From: Streptomyces sp. NBC_01408
Lineage (GTDB): Bacteria > Actinomycetota > Actinomycetes > Streptomycetales > Streptomycetaceae
Direction: 5' to 3'
Assembly (NCBI RefSeq): GCF_026340255.1
Contig: NZ_JAPEPJ010000002.1
Span: 992,001 to 1,056,000 of the forward strand
DNA: 64,000 nt
The position numbers and the translations under genes are program-made. Positions 42,202-50,545 of the stretch are shown here, piece by piece. The notes beneath the pieces are model-generated. The model did not search any database. It saw only the letters and a program-made list of their open reading frames with translations, and had not been told where the DNA came from. The first letter of the stretch is position 1. Each line of letters opens with the position of its first letter.

Positions 42202-43382
42202 ACGGTGAGGACTACTACATACCGGCAGCCGCGATGGCGATCTCACTCGCCTTCAAGCTGCCCGCCCTGCGGCACAACTGGCGCGACCCGCTGCTGCGGT
42301 CGGTCTGCGCCCTGCTGACCCTGGCGGGAGCGGTGTTCGCCTTCGCCGCCCCGCCCACCATCGAGGCCGTCAACCGCTGGACCGGGATCGTCAACGTCTC
42401 GGCCCCGCTCGTGTACTGCCTGATCACCGCGTTCAGCGCCTCCTGCCTGGTCCTGATGGTCAACTGGCGGGGCGGGCCCCCCGAACAGACCAGACGCGTC
42501 TCGCGGCGCTGGATCCTGGGCTACAGCGTCGTGATCGTGACCCTGATCGTGCTGTTCGCCCTCGGTGACACCCCCGTCGAGCGGCTGCGCGACTTCGACA
42601 CCTTCTACGCGAACACGCCCTACATCGGCCAGATGATCGCCCTCTACCTGCTGGCGCACCACGTGGCCGCCGTGGTGATGGTGGTCCTGTGCTGGCGCTG
42701 GTCCCTCCAGGTGCGCGGCTGGCTGCGGGTCGGCCTGATGATCATCGTGTCCGGCTACGTCTTCAACCTCACCTACGACGCCACCAAGATCTCCGCAGTC
42801 GTCGCCCGCTGGCTGGGGCACGACCTGGACGGGCTGAGCACCTACGTCGCCCCGCCACTCGCCGCCCTGGGCGCGCTGATCAGCGCCATGGGCTTTGTGG
42901 TCCCGCTCGTCTGCCAGCGGCTCGCGGACAGCTGGCACACCTGGAAGACCTACCGCCGGCTCGGCGCGCTCTGGCACGAGGTACAGATCTCCGCGCCCAG
43001 CGGGACCCCGTCCGTGCAGATGTCCTGGTGGTCCGCCGCCGAGCTGCGGGTGATCCAGCGCGAGTCGGACATCCACGACGGATTCCTGCACCTCGGGCCC
43101 TACTTCGACACGCGCCACCGCGACGGCGCCTACGAGCGCGCCGTCGCGGCGGGGGCCGACGAGGAGACCGCCCGCGCGGTCGCCGACGCCGCCATGGTCG
43201 CGGCCGCCGTCCAGGCCCGCTCCGCGGACCCCGAGGGCAAGGTCATCGTGGCCAGTGAGGAGACCGTGCTCGACACCGCAGACGGGCCCCGCGACCTGCT
43301 GAAGATCTCCCACGCCCTGCGGCACTCGCCGGTGGTCGAGGCGGTCCGGCGCCAGACGGCGCTGTCGGGCAGCGGCCTGTAG
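42198..43382 (+). CDS. MAB_1171c-family integral membrane protein
   Basis: 394-aa protein with about seven N-terminal transmembrane helices (residues 8-240, e.g. SVVIVTLIVLFALGD, LLAHHVAAVVMVVLCWRW) and a soluble C-terminal half beginning LADSWHTWKTYRRLGALWHE. This matches the MAB_1171c family of putative transporters, whose function is unproven. It begins with TTG, with AGGA 7 nt upstream, and overlaps the peptidase stop. The trio of XRE, HExxH protein and seven-helix protein recurs in actinomycetes as I recall, suggesting a membrane-sensing regulatory system. Confidence 0.82.
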   Translation: MNGEDYYIPAAAMAISLAFKLPALRHNWRDPLLRSVCALLTLAGAVFAFAAPPTIEAVNRWTGIVNVSAPLVYCLITAFSASCLVLMVNWRGGPPEQTRRVSRRWILGYSVVIVTLIVLFALGDTPVERLRDFDTFYANTPYIGQMIALYLLAHHVAAVVMVVLCWRWSLQVRGWLRVGLMIIVSGYVFNLTYDATKISAVVARWLGHDLDGLSTYVAPPLAALGALISAMGFVVPLVCQRLADSWHTWKTYRRLGALWHEVQISAPSGTPSVQMSWWSAAELRVIQRESDIHDGFLHLGPYFDTRHRDGAYERAVAAGADEETARAVADAAMVAAAVQARSADPEGKVIVASEETVLDTADGPRDLLKISHALRHSPVVEAVRRQTALSGSGL

Positions 43383-43407
43383 GCGGACGCCTCCGGCCGG
43401 AGCGGGA

Positions 43408-44184
43408 TCAGCGTGCGGCGGCCACCGCCACGGTCGGGAACAGGTCCTGGAAGGGTGCGGCCGAATCGATCCCGTCCCGTCCGTAGGGCGCGTCGAAACT
43501 CCACACCATGAACAGCAGGAACACGATCAGCGCACTGAACAGCCCGGCCAGCAGCAGCTCCCGCCCGGAGCGGCGGATCTGCAGGGTGAAGATCAGCCCG
43601 ACCGTGACCACCCCGCCGACCAGCAGCCCGAACCAGACCACGCTCGGGAGCGTCGACTCCGAGCTCTGCGTGCGCGAGTGGCGGGCGTCGTCGGCGGTGG
43701 CGATGTGGTCCAGCAGCGGCTGGTAGGCCTGCGCCTGGAGCTCGGTGGCCGGGCTCTGGTGGGTGACGTCGCTGCGCAGCTTGCCGAGCAGCTGTCCGCC
43801 CTCGGGCGAAGCGGTCTCGCCGGAGGTCAGCAGGGGCCAGTCCACGGCGACGGTGTGGGAGACGTACGCGCCCACCTCGCCGCGGATCCGGTCGCGGACG
43901 GCGGCCGGGTAGACGTCGGCGCGCTGCGTGACCTCGTACAGCGCCTGCGCCTCGCGGCGCACGCTGTCCTCGGCGGCGCCGCGCGCCTCCCAGACCCCCG
44001 CGATCGCCAGGCCGAGCACGATCGCGTAGACCACGCCCACCATCATCGTCATGTACTCGATGACGTCGGGGGTCTCGCTGGTGTCCTCGTCATCGGCGGC
44101 CCGGCGGTGCCGGATCGTGGTGATGGTGAGGACGACGGCGCAGACGAGCGCCATGGCGATGGCCAGGACCAGCCATTCGGACAC
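43408..44184 (-). CDS. DUF4239 (bestrophin-like) membrane protein
   Basis: 258-aa protein with two N-terminal helices (WLVLAIAMALVCAVVLTITT; MMVGVVYAIVLGLAIAGVWE) and two C-terminal helices (VVWFGLLVGGVVTVGLIFTL; LLLAGLFSALIVFLLFMVWS) flanking a soluble region, the DUF4239 pattern related to bestrophin-type channels. Function unproven. GGGAG lies 8 nt before the GTG. It follows the 196-aa protein gene by 49 nt on the same strand and is convergent with the MAB_1171c gene. Confidence 0.85.
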   Translation of the reverse strand: MSEWLVLAIAMALVCAVVLTITTIRHRRAADDEDTSETPDVIEYMTMMVGVVYAIVLGLAIAGVWEARGAAEDSVRREAQALYEVTQRADVYPAAVRDRIRGEVGAYVSHTVAVDWPLLTSGETASPEGGQLLGKLRSDVTHQSPATELQAQAYQPLLDHIATADDARHSRTQSSESTLPSVVWFGLLVGGVVTVGLIFTLQIRRSGRELLLAGLFSALIVFLLFMVWSFDAPYGRDGIDSAAPFQDLFPTVAVAAAR

Positions 44185-44233
44185 GTGGATTCTCCCGGTG
44201 TGGATCGGTGATCGGTGGTGGGCTGCGCCGAGG

Positions 44234-44824
44234 TCAGCCGCGGCTCTTGGAGCGCGGCCGCAGCGCGGCGGCCGCGAGGACCGCCGGGGTGGTGACGACC
44301 ACCATGAGCATCATGGTGGACAGGCCGTCGGGACCCCGCCGCTCCAGGGCGGCCGAGCGGTACGGGCGCACGTGGAAGGCGCTCACGCGCGCGACGGCGG
44401 ACCTGGGCCGGGGCGGGTCGGAGGTGTCGGCCGGGGCCCGCGCGGGCTCGGCCTCGGCCGCGGGAGCCGGAGCCGGAGCGGGCTCCGGCGGTTTCGGGTC
44501 GTCCGCCGTCGGCCCGGCCGCGGGCTCCACGGCCGGGCCCGGCCCGGCCGGCCGCCCGGGGGCCTCGGCCGGGCGGGGGGCCGACCCCGGGTGGTGGGCC
44601 GACCCCGGGTGGTGCACGGTCGGCCGCCCGGGCCCGGGCACGACGGCCGGCAGCGAGGGCCGCACGGGCAGGCGTACGGCGGGCGGCCGCGGCTGCCCGG
44701 CCGGAACGCACACGTCGATCCGGGCTCCGCGTCCGTTGCCGTCGCCCGCGACCGCCACGTGGCCGTGCAGCGGGCAGAGCGCCGCCACCAGGCCCGCTCC
44801 GGCGAAGTACTGCCAAGCGACCAC
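44234..44824 (-). CDS. Proline-rich, tail-anchored unknown protein
   Basis: 196-aa protein. The first about 45 residues (VAWQYFAGAGLVAALCPLHG, then HVAVAGDGNGRGA) form a small conserved block, followed by a long Pro/Ala/Gly-rich disordered region with HHPGSA repeats, then a C-terminal membrane helix (LSTMMLMVVVTTPAVLAAAA) and a basic tail. The GTG at 44824 is preceded by GGGAGG. The architecture fits a tail-anchored surface or signalling protein. It is upstream of the DUF4239 gene, probably in the same transcript. Function unknown. Confidence 0.7.
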   Translation of the reverse strand: MVAWQYFAGAGLVAALCPLHGHVAVAGDGNGRGARIDVCVPAGQPRPPAVRLPVRPSLPAVVPGPGRPTVHHPGSAHHPGSAPRPAEAPGRPAGPGPAVEPAAGPTADDPKPPEPAPAPAPAAEAEPARAPADTSDPPRPRSAVARVSAFHVRPYRSAALERRGPDGLSTMMLMVVVTTPAVLAAAALRPRSKSRG

Positions 44825-44953
44825 CGCGCGTCCTCCCGATTCCGCAACAGTTGTAGGGGTTACGGCTGAAAAAACGATCACGGCCCGGCTTCGATACGCG
44901 GCAGACAGGTCAAGATCCCTGCCGGAGGGGTCACTTCAAGCCATCGGCGGCAG

Positions 44954-44959
44954 TAGCCT
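44954..44959 (+). promoter_or_regulatory. -10 of a leaderless promoter (P450 gene)
   Basis: TAGCCT ends 6 nt before the ATG of the P450 gene, which has no SD, the classic leaderless layout. Confidence 0.5.
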
Positions 44960-44965
44960 GCGCCG

Positions 44966-46135
44966 ATGGACGAGTGGGAACGTTGGGAACGGCGGGTCCA
45001 GACGGCCGCGCACCCCGTGGCGTACCGGCTGCTGAGCGCGGCCCGGGCCCGCGGCCCCGTGGTGCGGGTGCCCCGGGTCGGGGTGGTCGTCGCCGACGCG
45101 CACCTCGCCCGTGAGGTGCTGACCGACCCCGAGCGCTACACCAAGACCGGGCCGGGCGCGGCGGGCGGCCTGTGGACGGCGGTGCTCGGCCCGCGGGTGC
45201 TGATCAACATGGAGGGCCCCGAGCACGCGGCGCTGCGCCGCCGGCTCGGCGGGCTGTTCACGCCGGGCCATGTGGCGACCGTCTGCGAACGGGTGCTGCG
45301 CGCCCCGCTGGCCGGCCTGGAGCGGCGGCTCGGCGCCGGCGAGGAGGTGGACCTCGTACGGGTCGTCCGCGAGGGCGCCACCGGAGTGATCCGGGAACTG
45401 GTGGGCCTTCCCGACTCCGCGGCCGATTTCGCCGGGGCCGCGGCCGTGCTGTCGACGGTCCGGCTCTGGCGCACCTCGCTGACCGGGCGTCAGGCCGACC
45501 GTGCCCGGGTGGCCTTGGCGCGGCTGAGCGAGGCGGCCGTGGCCGCGTACCGGGCCGGTGACGAGTCCACCGTGCCGGGGCGGCTGCGCGCGCTCGGGCT
45601 GGACGAGGCCGAGGCGCGGGGCGCGGTCGGGGTGTTCCTGCTGACCGGGACCGAGACGCTGGTCTCGTTCATACCCCGGCTGGTCGCGCTGGCCCACGAC
45701 ACCGGCCGGGGGCCCGACCGGATCACCGACGCGCTGATCGAGGAGGCCCTGCGGGTCACCTCCCCCACGCCCGTGATGCTGCGCAGCGCGGCCCGGGCGG
45801 GGCGGATCGGGGGCGTCCGGGTGGAGGCCGGGGAGCGCGTGGTCATCGCCACCCTGCTGTGCACGCGGGCGTACGGGCCCTTCGCGCCGGACCGGAGCCC
45901 CGGGGGCGCCCCGGCGGGCTGCCCCCGCGAGGGTGCGCCGGACCCGGCGGAGCTGCGGAGGCTGTGGTTCGGCGCCGGGCCGCACTTCTGCCTGGGGATG
46001 CCGCTGGCCATGGCCGAGATCCGGGCGGTCGCCGGGGCCCTGCGGGGCTTCCCGGGACTGCGCGTCGTCGGGCGGCGCCCGGCCCGGGGGGTGCTGATCC
46101 CGGCCTACGCGAGCTTGTCGCTGCGCGCGGGATGA
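44966..46135 (+). CDS. Cytochrome P450
   Basis: 389-aa bacterial P450. The heme-binding loop FGAGPHFCLGMPLA near residue 335 has the axial Cys. The K-helix ExxR is EEALR near residue 265. The I-helix reads LLTGTETLVSFIPRL, with TET in place of the usual acid-alcohol GxDT pair, so oxygen activation may differ. No ferredoxin or ferredoxin reductase is adjacent. The gene appears leaderless. It runs convergently into the DoxX gene 10 nt away. The substrate cannot be predicted. Confidence 0.9.
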   Translation: MDEWERWERRVQTAAHPVAYRLLSAARARGPVVRVPRVGVVVADAHLAREVLTDPERYTKTGPGAAGGLWTAVLGPRVLINMEGPEHAALRRRLGGLFTPGHVATVCERVLRAPLAGLERRLGAGEEVDLVRVVREGATGVIRELVGLPDSAADFAGAAAVLSTVRLWRTSLTGRQADRARVALARLSEAAVAAYRAGDESTVPGRLRALGLDEAEARGAVGVFLLTGTETLVSFIPRLVALAHDTGRGPDRITDALIEEALRVTSPTPVMLRSAARAGRIGGVRVEAGERVVIATLLCTRAYGPFAPDRSPGGAPAGCPREGAPDPAELRRLWFGAGPHFCLGMPLAMAEIRAVAGALRGFPGLRVVGRRPARGVLIPAYASLSLRAG

Positions 46136-46145
46136 CGGGGAGGGC

Positions 46146-46565
46146 TCAGCTGACGGAGAGGGCCGGACCCGTGATCATGAGGCCGAGGTCGTGCCCGGCG
46201 TAGGCGAAGAACGCGAAGATCACCAGGGCCGCGCCGCCGAGCGCCGTGTCCTTGAAGAACTGCGTCTGCTCCATCATCCGGGCCTGCGGGTCGCTCTCCT
46301 TCCAGAAGGCGTGCATCAGCAGGGCCGCCGAGAAGGAGAAGGCCGCCAGCGCGAGCGCGCCCAGGTCGGCCCAGATCCCGAGGCCCACGCTCACCGCGCC
46401 GGCCAGCATGACCAGACCGCTGACGAGGGTGGCGGGTACGGCCATCGGCACCCCGCGGGAGGCGGTGTACCCCGCCATCTCCCGGGTCTTGGTCAGGTGC
46501 GCGACCCCGGAGGCGGTGAAGAGGGCGATGAAGAGCAAGCGGCCGATCAGCACGAGGACATCCAT
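46146..46565 (-). CDS. DoxX-family membrane protein
   Basis: 139-aa protein with four hydrophobic helices (LIGRLLFIALFTASGVAHLT, LVSGLVMLAGAVSVGLGIWA, LALAAFSFSAALLMHAFW and ALGGAALVIFAFFAYAG), the DoxX fold; many members affect thiol stress or respiration. ATG 46565 is supported by AGGGAGG with 5-nt spacing. The upstream region is unusually AT-rich for this genome (TTATATTACTTATG near 46598-46611), which suggests an inducible promoter. Convergent with the P450. Confidence 0.88.
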   Translation of the reverse strand: MDVLVLIGRLLFIALFTASGVAHLTKTREMAGYTASRGVPMAVPATLVSGLVMLAGAVSVGLGIWADLGALALAAFSFSAALLMHAFWKESDPQARMMEQTQFFKDTALGGAALVIFAFFAYAGHDLGLMITGPALSVS

Positions 46566-46595
46566 CCTGACCTCCCTGGAGATCACACGCGGAGC

Positions 46596-46628
46596 CTTAT
46601 ATTACTTATGCCCGCTTTACTATGATCC
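46596..46628. promoter_or_regulatory. AT-rich promoter island upstream of DoxX gene
   Basis: A 30-nt AT-rich patch with direct repeats TTACTTATG and TTACTATGA. In this GC-rich sequence it stands out and probably holds the leftward DoxX promoter and a regulator site. Confidence 0.4.
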
Positions 46629-46696
46629 ACTCGTTCGGCCCAGTCCGCCACGGCGCCGGCCCCTCCCCCACCCGATGATCGGAGCATCACCCGGCA

Positions 46697-46742
46697 GGGA
46701 TCAGCGGGTCAGCGGGGTCAGTAGGGACCAACGGGGTCAGAG
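46697..46742. repeat. 9-bp degenerate tandem repeat before the M20 gene
   Basis: Five units close to GGGTCAGCG start at 46697, 46706, 46715, 46724 and 46734, ending 12 nt before the dipeptidase ATG. They could bind a regulator or be slippage products. Confidence 0.5.
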
Positions 46743-46754
46743 AGACGGTGGCCG

Positions 46755-48128
46755 ATGGAACCGGACAGCCCGAGCAGCCTGGAATCCCGGGCCGACGCCC
46801 TGATGGAGGGACTGTGGGCGGATCTGGAGCGGCTGGCGGCCATCCCCTCGGTCGCCTTCCCCGGCTACCCGCCCGAACCCGTCCAGCAGGCCCACGACCT
46901 GATCGTCTCCCTGCTGCGCGAGGCCGGGGTGCCCACGATCGAGCGGATCGACCTGCCCGGCACCGCCCCGGTGATCTACGGCGAGATCCCGCCGCCCGAG
47001 CCGGACGCCCCCACGGTCCTGCTGTACGGGCACTACGACGTCCAGCCCGCGGGCGACGAATCCCTCTGGTACTCCCCGCCCTTCGAGCCGACCCCCGTCC
47101 CCGGAGGCCTGCGGGCCCGCGGGATAGCCGACGACAAGTCGAACGTGATCGCCCACCTCGGCCTGCTGCGGCTCTACGGTGGCCGCCCGCCGGTCGGGAT
47201 CAAGCTGGTGATCGAGGGGCAGGAGGAGTACGGCAGCCCCTTCGGCGAGCATCCGCCCACCGACCCCGGGCGCTTCGCCTGCGACGCCGTGGTCATCGCC
47301 GACCTCGGCAACCTCCGGCCGGGCACTCCCACGCTGACCACCGGCGTGCGCGGAGCCTGCGAGGTGACGGTGGAGGTGCGCACCCTCGCCGAACCGCGCC
47401 ACAGCGGCGAATTCGGCGGCGCCGCCCCCGACGCCCTGCTGGTCCTGCTGCGGGCCCTGGCCACCCTGCACGACGCGCGGGGCGACGTGGCCGTGCCGGG
47501 GCTGCGGCGCGAACCGTGGGACGGGACCACCTTCACGGACGAGGAGTTCCGCGACCTGGCCTCCGTCGTGGAGGGCCTCCCGCTCATCGGCACCGGCTCC
47601 CTCGGCGAACGCCTCTGGAGCGGTCCGGCCGTCACCGTCATCGGCCTGGACGCACCCGCCGTCGACCACGCAGCCTCGGCGGTGGTCCCGTACGCCCGGG
47701 CCAGACTGAACCTGCGCTTCCACCCGCTCCAGGACCCGCTGGAGGCCCGCGCCGCCCTGGTGGAGCACCTGCGCGCGCAGCGCCCCTTCGGTGTCCCGCT
47801 CACCGTCACCCCCGGCGACACCGGGCCCGGCTTCGAAGCCCGCACGGGCGGACCGGCGTACCGCGCGGCGCTCACCGCGCTCAAGGAGGCCTGGGGCACG
47901 GAGGCCTCGTACGTCGCGACGGGCGGCTCGATCCCGCTGGTGAACGGCCTCGCCAGGGCCGCCCCCGAGGCGGAGGTCCTGCTGTTCGGCGCCCAGGACA
48001 GCATGTGCAACCTGCACGCCCCCAACGAGCGGTTGCTGCTGTCCGAGCTGCGCAACACGGTGGTGGCGATGGCCGCCTTCGTACGGGAGTACGCGGCGGA
48101 CTACCGCTCGGCCCGCGCCGCGATGTGA
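46755..48128 (+). CDS. M20/M25/M40-family dipeptidase
   Basis: 457-aa metallopeptidase. The first zinc motif is LLYGHYDVQPAGDESLWYSP near residue 95 (His, Asp), then RGIADDKSNVIAHLGLLRLY (bridging Asp), KLVIEGQEEYGSP (catalytic Glu-Glu), DLGNLRPGTP, and the last ligand His in FGAQDSMCNLHAPNERLLLS. The length fits the carnosinase-like dipeptidase group, cytoplasmic. The site is complete. A degenerate 9-bp repeat lies upstream. It is followed 39 nt later by a two-component system with its own promoter. Confidence 0.92.
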   Translation: MEPDSPSSLESRADALMEGLWADLERLAAIPSVAFPGYPPEPVQQAHDLIVSLLREAGVPTIERIDLPGTAPVIYGEIPPPEPDAPTVLLYGHYDVQPAGDESLWYSPPFEPTPVPGGLRARGIADDKSNVIAHLGLLRLYGGRPPVGIKLVIEGQEEYGSPFGEHPPTDPGRFACDAVVIADLGNLRPGTPTLTTGVRGACEVTVEVRTLAEPRHSGEFGGAAPDALLVLLRALATLHDARGDVAVPGLRREPWDGTTFTDEEFRDLASVVEGLPLIGTGSLGERLWSGPAVTVIGLDAPAVDHAASAVVPYARARLNLRFHPLQDPLEARAALVEHLRAQRPFGVPLTVTPGDTGPGFEARTGGPAYRAALTALKEAWGTEASYVATGGSIPLVNGLARAAPEAEVLLFGAQDSMCNLHAPNERLLLSELRNTVVAMAAFVREYAADYRSARAAM

Positions 48129-48155
48129 CGCTCCGGCACCTTTCCCGGCGTCACC

Positions 48156-48161
48156 TAGAGT
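48156..48161 (+). promoter_or_regulatory. -10 of a leaderless promoter (two-component system)
   Basis: TAGAGT ends 6 nt before the histidine kinase ATG; a GGAG between them is only 1 nt from the ATG and cannot act as an SD. Confidence 0.45.
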
Positions 48162-48167
48162 TGGAGC

Positions 48168-49478
48168 ATGTCCGACTCCGCGCCCCTCCCCGAGCCGGGC
48201 CGTGAACCACCCGTCGCCGTCTGGGCGGTGCTGCGGCGGCCCCTGGGCTTCCTCGGCTCCTGGTGGCCGTGGCGGTGCTGGGCGTACCTCGGCAGCGGGT
48301 TCCTCGTCGGCTACCCCGCCCTGATCGCCCTGGCCCTGCTCCTCGGCCTCGGGGTGCTGCTGGCGGTGGCCGGGATCGGGCTGCTGCTCCTGCTCTGCGC
48401 CGTCGCGGGCGCGGTGCCCCTGGCCGCCCTGGAGCGGCGGCGGCTGCGGTGGGTGGAGCCCGCGCGGGTGCCGGACCCGCACGCCTCGCTGGCCGGCGCG
48501 GGGGCCGCCGCATGGCTGCGGACCCGGCTGCGGGAGCGGGCCACCTGGCGGGAGCTCGGCTACGCCGCCCTGCTGGGGCCGGTCTTCGGGGCGGCCGGGC
48601 TCGGGGTCGTCGCACTGCTGGCCTTCTCCCTGATCCTCGTCGCCACCCCGGTCATCGCCTGGGCCATCGCCCCGGACACGATGATGCTGATCCCCGGCCG
48701 ACCGCTCTCCGGCCCGCTGGAGGCGCTGGGCGGCACCGCCGCGGGACTGCTCTCGCTGGTGGTGGCGGCGTACGCGGGGGCCCTGCTCGCCGGGGCACAG
48801 GTGAAGACCGCCCGGCTCCTGCTCGGACCACGCGAGGAGGACGACCGGGTCCTGGAGCTCACCCGCTCCCGGGTCCGCCTCGTCGACGCCTTCGAAGCCG
48901 AACGGCGGCGCATCGAACGGGACCTGCACGACGGCGCGCAGCAGCAGCTGGTCGCGCTCAGCATGACCCTGGGGCTCGCCGAACTGGAACTGCGCAGGGT
49001 CCCGCAGGCCGCCGACGCCACCGCGCTGGTGAGCCGGGGCCGCGGCGAGGCCAGGGTCGCCCTGGAGCAGCTACGGGACCTCGTACGCGGCATCCACCCG
49101 CAGGTCCTCACCGACCACGGGCTGGCGGCGGCCGTGGCCGAGGTGGCCCTGCGCCATCCCGTACCGGTGTCCGTGGACCTCGACGTGCCCCGGCTCCCCG
49201 AATCCGTGGAGGTCACGGCGTACTTCACCGTCACCGAGGCACTGGCCAACGCGGCCAAGCACAGCGGCGCCTCGCACGTCGCCGTCGTCGGCAGGGTCGA
49301 GGGCGGCCGGCTCACCCTCTCCGTCACCGACGACGGCCGCGGCGGGGCCGATCCCGGCGCGGGAGCGGGACTGACGGGACTGGCGGACAGGGTGGCGATG
49401 CTGAAGGGCAGACTGGTGGTCTCCAGTCCGGCCGGCGGACCGACCGAACTCAGGGCGGAGGTCCCGTGCTCCGGCTGA
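48168..49478 (+). CDS. NarL-type sensor histidine kinase
   Basis: 436-aa membrane kinase. Residues 1-230 hold four or more transmembrane helices in a PspC/sensor-like layout with little extracellular sequence. The dimerisation and phosphoacceptor motif ERRRIERDLHDGAQQQLVAL is near residue 250 (His in LHDG). The ATPase domain has EALANAAKHSGASHVAV (N box) and a glycine-rich DDGRGGADPGAGAGLTGLAD. The C-terminal GPTELRAEVP is typical. The signal is unknown. The response regulator starts inside its last codons (13-nt overlap). Confidence 0.92.
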   Translation: MSDSAPLPEPGREPPVAVWAVLRRPLGFLGSWWPWRCWAYLGSGFLVGYPALIALALLLGLGVLLAVAGIGLLLLLCAVAGAVPLAALERRRLRWVEPARVPDPHASLAGAGAAAWLRTRLRERATWRELGYAALLGPVFGAAGLGVVALLAFSLILVATPVIAWAIAPDTMMLIPGRPLSGPLEALGGTAAGLLSLVVAAYAGALLAGAQVKTARLLLGPREEDDRVLELTRSRVRLVDAFEAERRRIERDLHDGAQQQLVALSMTLGLAELELRRVPQAADATALVSRGRGEARVALEQLRDLVRGIHPQVLTDHGLAAAVAEVALRHPVPVSVDLDVPRLPESVEVTAYFTVTEALANAAKHSGASHVAVVGRVEGGRLTLSVTDDGRGGADPGAGAGLTGLADRVAMLKGRLVVSSPAGGPTELRAEVPCSG

Positions 49479-50131
49479 TCCTCGCGGAGGACTCCGTACT
49501 GCTGCGCGCCGGGCTGACGGAACTGCTCACGCGCGGCGGCCACGAGGTCCTGGCGGCCGTCGGCGACGCCGAGGAGCTGGTGCGGGCGGTGGAGGCCGAA
49601 CGGCCGGACGCCGTCGTCACCGATGTCCGGATGCCGCCGGGCCTGCGCGACGAGGGTCTGCGGGCCGCACTCGAACTGCGTTCCCGGGACGCCTCGTTGC
49701 CCGTGCTCGTCCTCTCGCAGTACGTGGCCACCGCGTACGCGACCCAGCTGCTCACCGGGGCTTCGGCGGCCGGGCTGGGCTATCTGCTCAAGGACCGGGT
49801 CGGCGAGGTGGCCGAGTTCCTCGACGCCCTGGAACGGGTCGCCGCCGGCCAGACGGTGATCGACCCCGAGGTGGTGCGGGTCCTGCTCAGCCGCCGGAGC
49901 ACCGACCAGCCCCTCGCCCGGCTCACCCCGCGCGAGCGGGAGGTGCTGGCGCTGATGGCCGAGGGGCTCAACAACCAGGCCCTGGCGGGCCGGCTCTTCA
50001 TCACCGAGGCCGCCGTCGTCAAGCACGCGTCCAGCATCTTCACGAAGCTCGACCTGGACTCCACGCAGGGCAACCGCCGCGTCCTCGCGGTCCTCGCCCA
50101 CCTGTCGGGGCAGCGGGCCGACACCCCCTGA
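49466..50131 (+). CDS. NarL/FixJ response regulator
   Basis: 221-aa regulator. The receiver domain has LILAEDSVLLRAGL (acidic pocket), TDVRMPP with the phosphorylatable Asp near residue 52, and the LLKDRVGEVAEF Lys. The LuxR-type HTH reads LTPREREVLALMAEGLNNQA, LAGRLFITEAAVVKHASSIF at about residues 155-195. The GTG has GCGGAG upstream and overlaps the kinase gene. Note the VVKHASSIFTKL helix. It is the partner of the upstream kinase. Confidence 0.93.
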   Translation: MLRLILAEDSVLLRAGLTELLTRGGHEVLAAVGDAEELVRAVEAERPDAVVTDVRMPPGLRDEGLRAALELRSRDASLPVLVLSQYVATAYATQLLTGASAAGLGYLLKDRVGEVAEFLDALERVAAGQTVIDPEVVRVLLSRRSTDQPLARLTPREREVLALMAEGLNNQALAGRLFITEAAVVKHASSIFTKLDLDSTQGNRRVLAVLAHLSGQRADTP

Positions 50132-50134
50132 CGG

Positions 50135-50545
50135 TCAGGCCAGGAAGCGTTCGACGGCCTCGCGGGCACGGGCGTTCGAGGCCGCGGCGGCGGCCAGAGC
50201 CCGGGCCAGGGCATCGATCCACTCGTCCAGGCCCACTTGGCGCCGCGAGAGCACGATGCCCCGCACCTCGTGGCAGATCTCCCCGGACACCCGTCCCCGA
50301 TCCATCCGCAGCGAGAGCCGCTGCTCTCCGAGTGCGACGTCCAGTTCGGCGACCGAACCCTCGCGTCCGGCCAGCCGTTCCGCGAGGGAACGCCTGCGCG
50401 TGACCCGTACGGCGCCGGGCGGCAGCGAATCCACCAGGTTCGCCGACAGCACGTTGGCGTAGAGGTTCAGGTCCGCGCTGTCCCGGCGCAGCGCCGCGGC
50501 CAGCAGTTCCACTTCCATTTGAGGTTCAGGTTCAGGTTCAGGCAT
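50135..50545 (-). CDS. Small conserved protein ending the kinase-transporter operon
   Basis: 136-aa protein, mostly alpha/beta, with LLAAALRRDSADLNLYANVL, LAERLAGREGSVAELDVALG, SGEICHEVRGIVLSRRQVGL and a C-terminal Ala-rich helix. Not recognised. The first nine residues are MPEPEPEPQ, encoded by a 6-bp microsatellite (three CCTGAA units on this strand), and Met10 is an alternative start. The ATG lies within the end of the upstream YbjQ-repeat gene (8-nt overlap), so it belongs to that operon. It may be an adaptor to the YbjQ-type proteins. Confidence 0.72.
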   Translation of the reverse strand: MPEPEPEPQMEVELLAAALRRDSADLNLYANVLSANLVDSLPPGAVRVTRRRSLAERLAGREGSVAELDVALGEQRLSLRMDRGRVSGEICHEVRGIVLSRRQVGLDEWIDALARALAAAAASNARAREAVERFLA

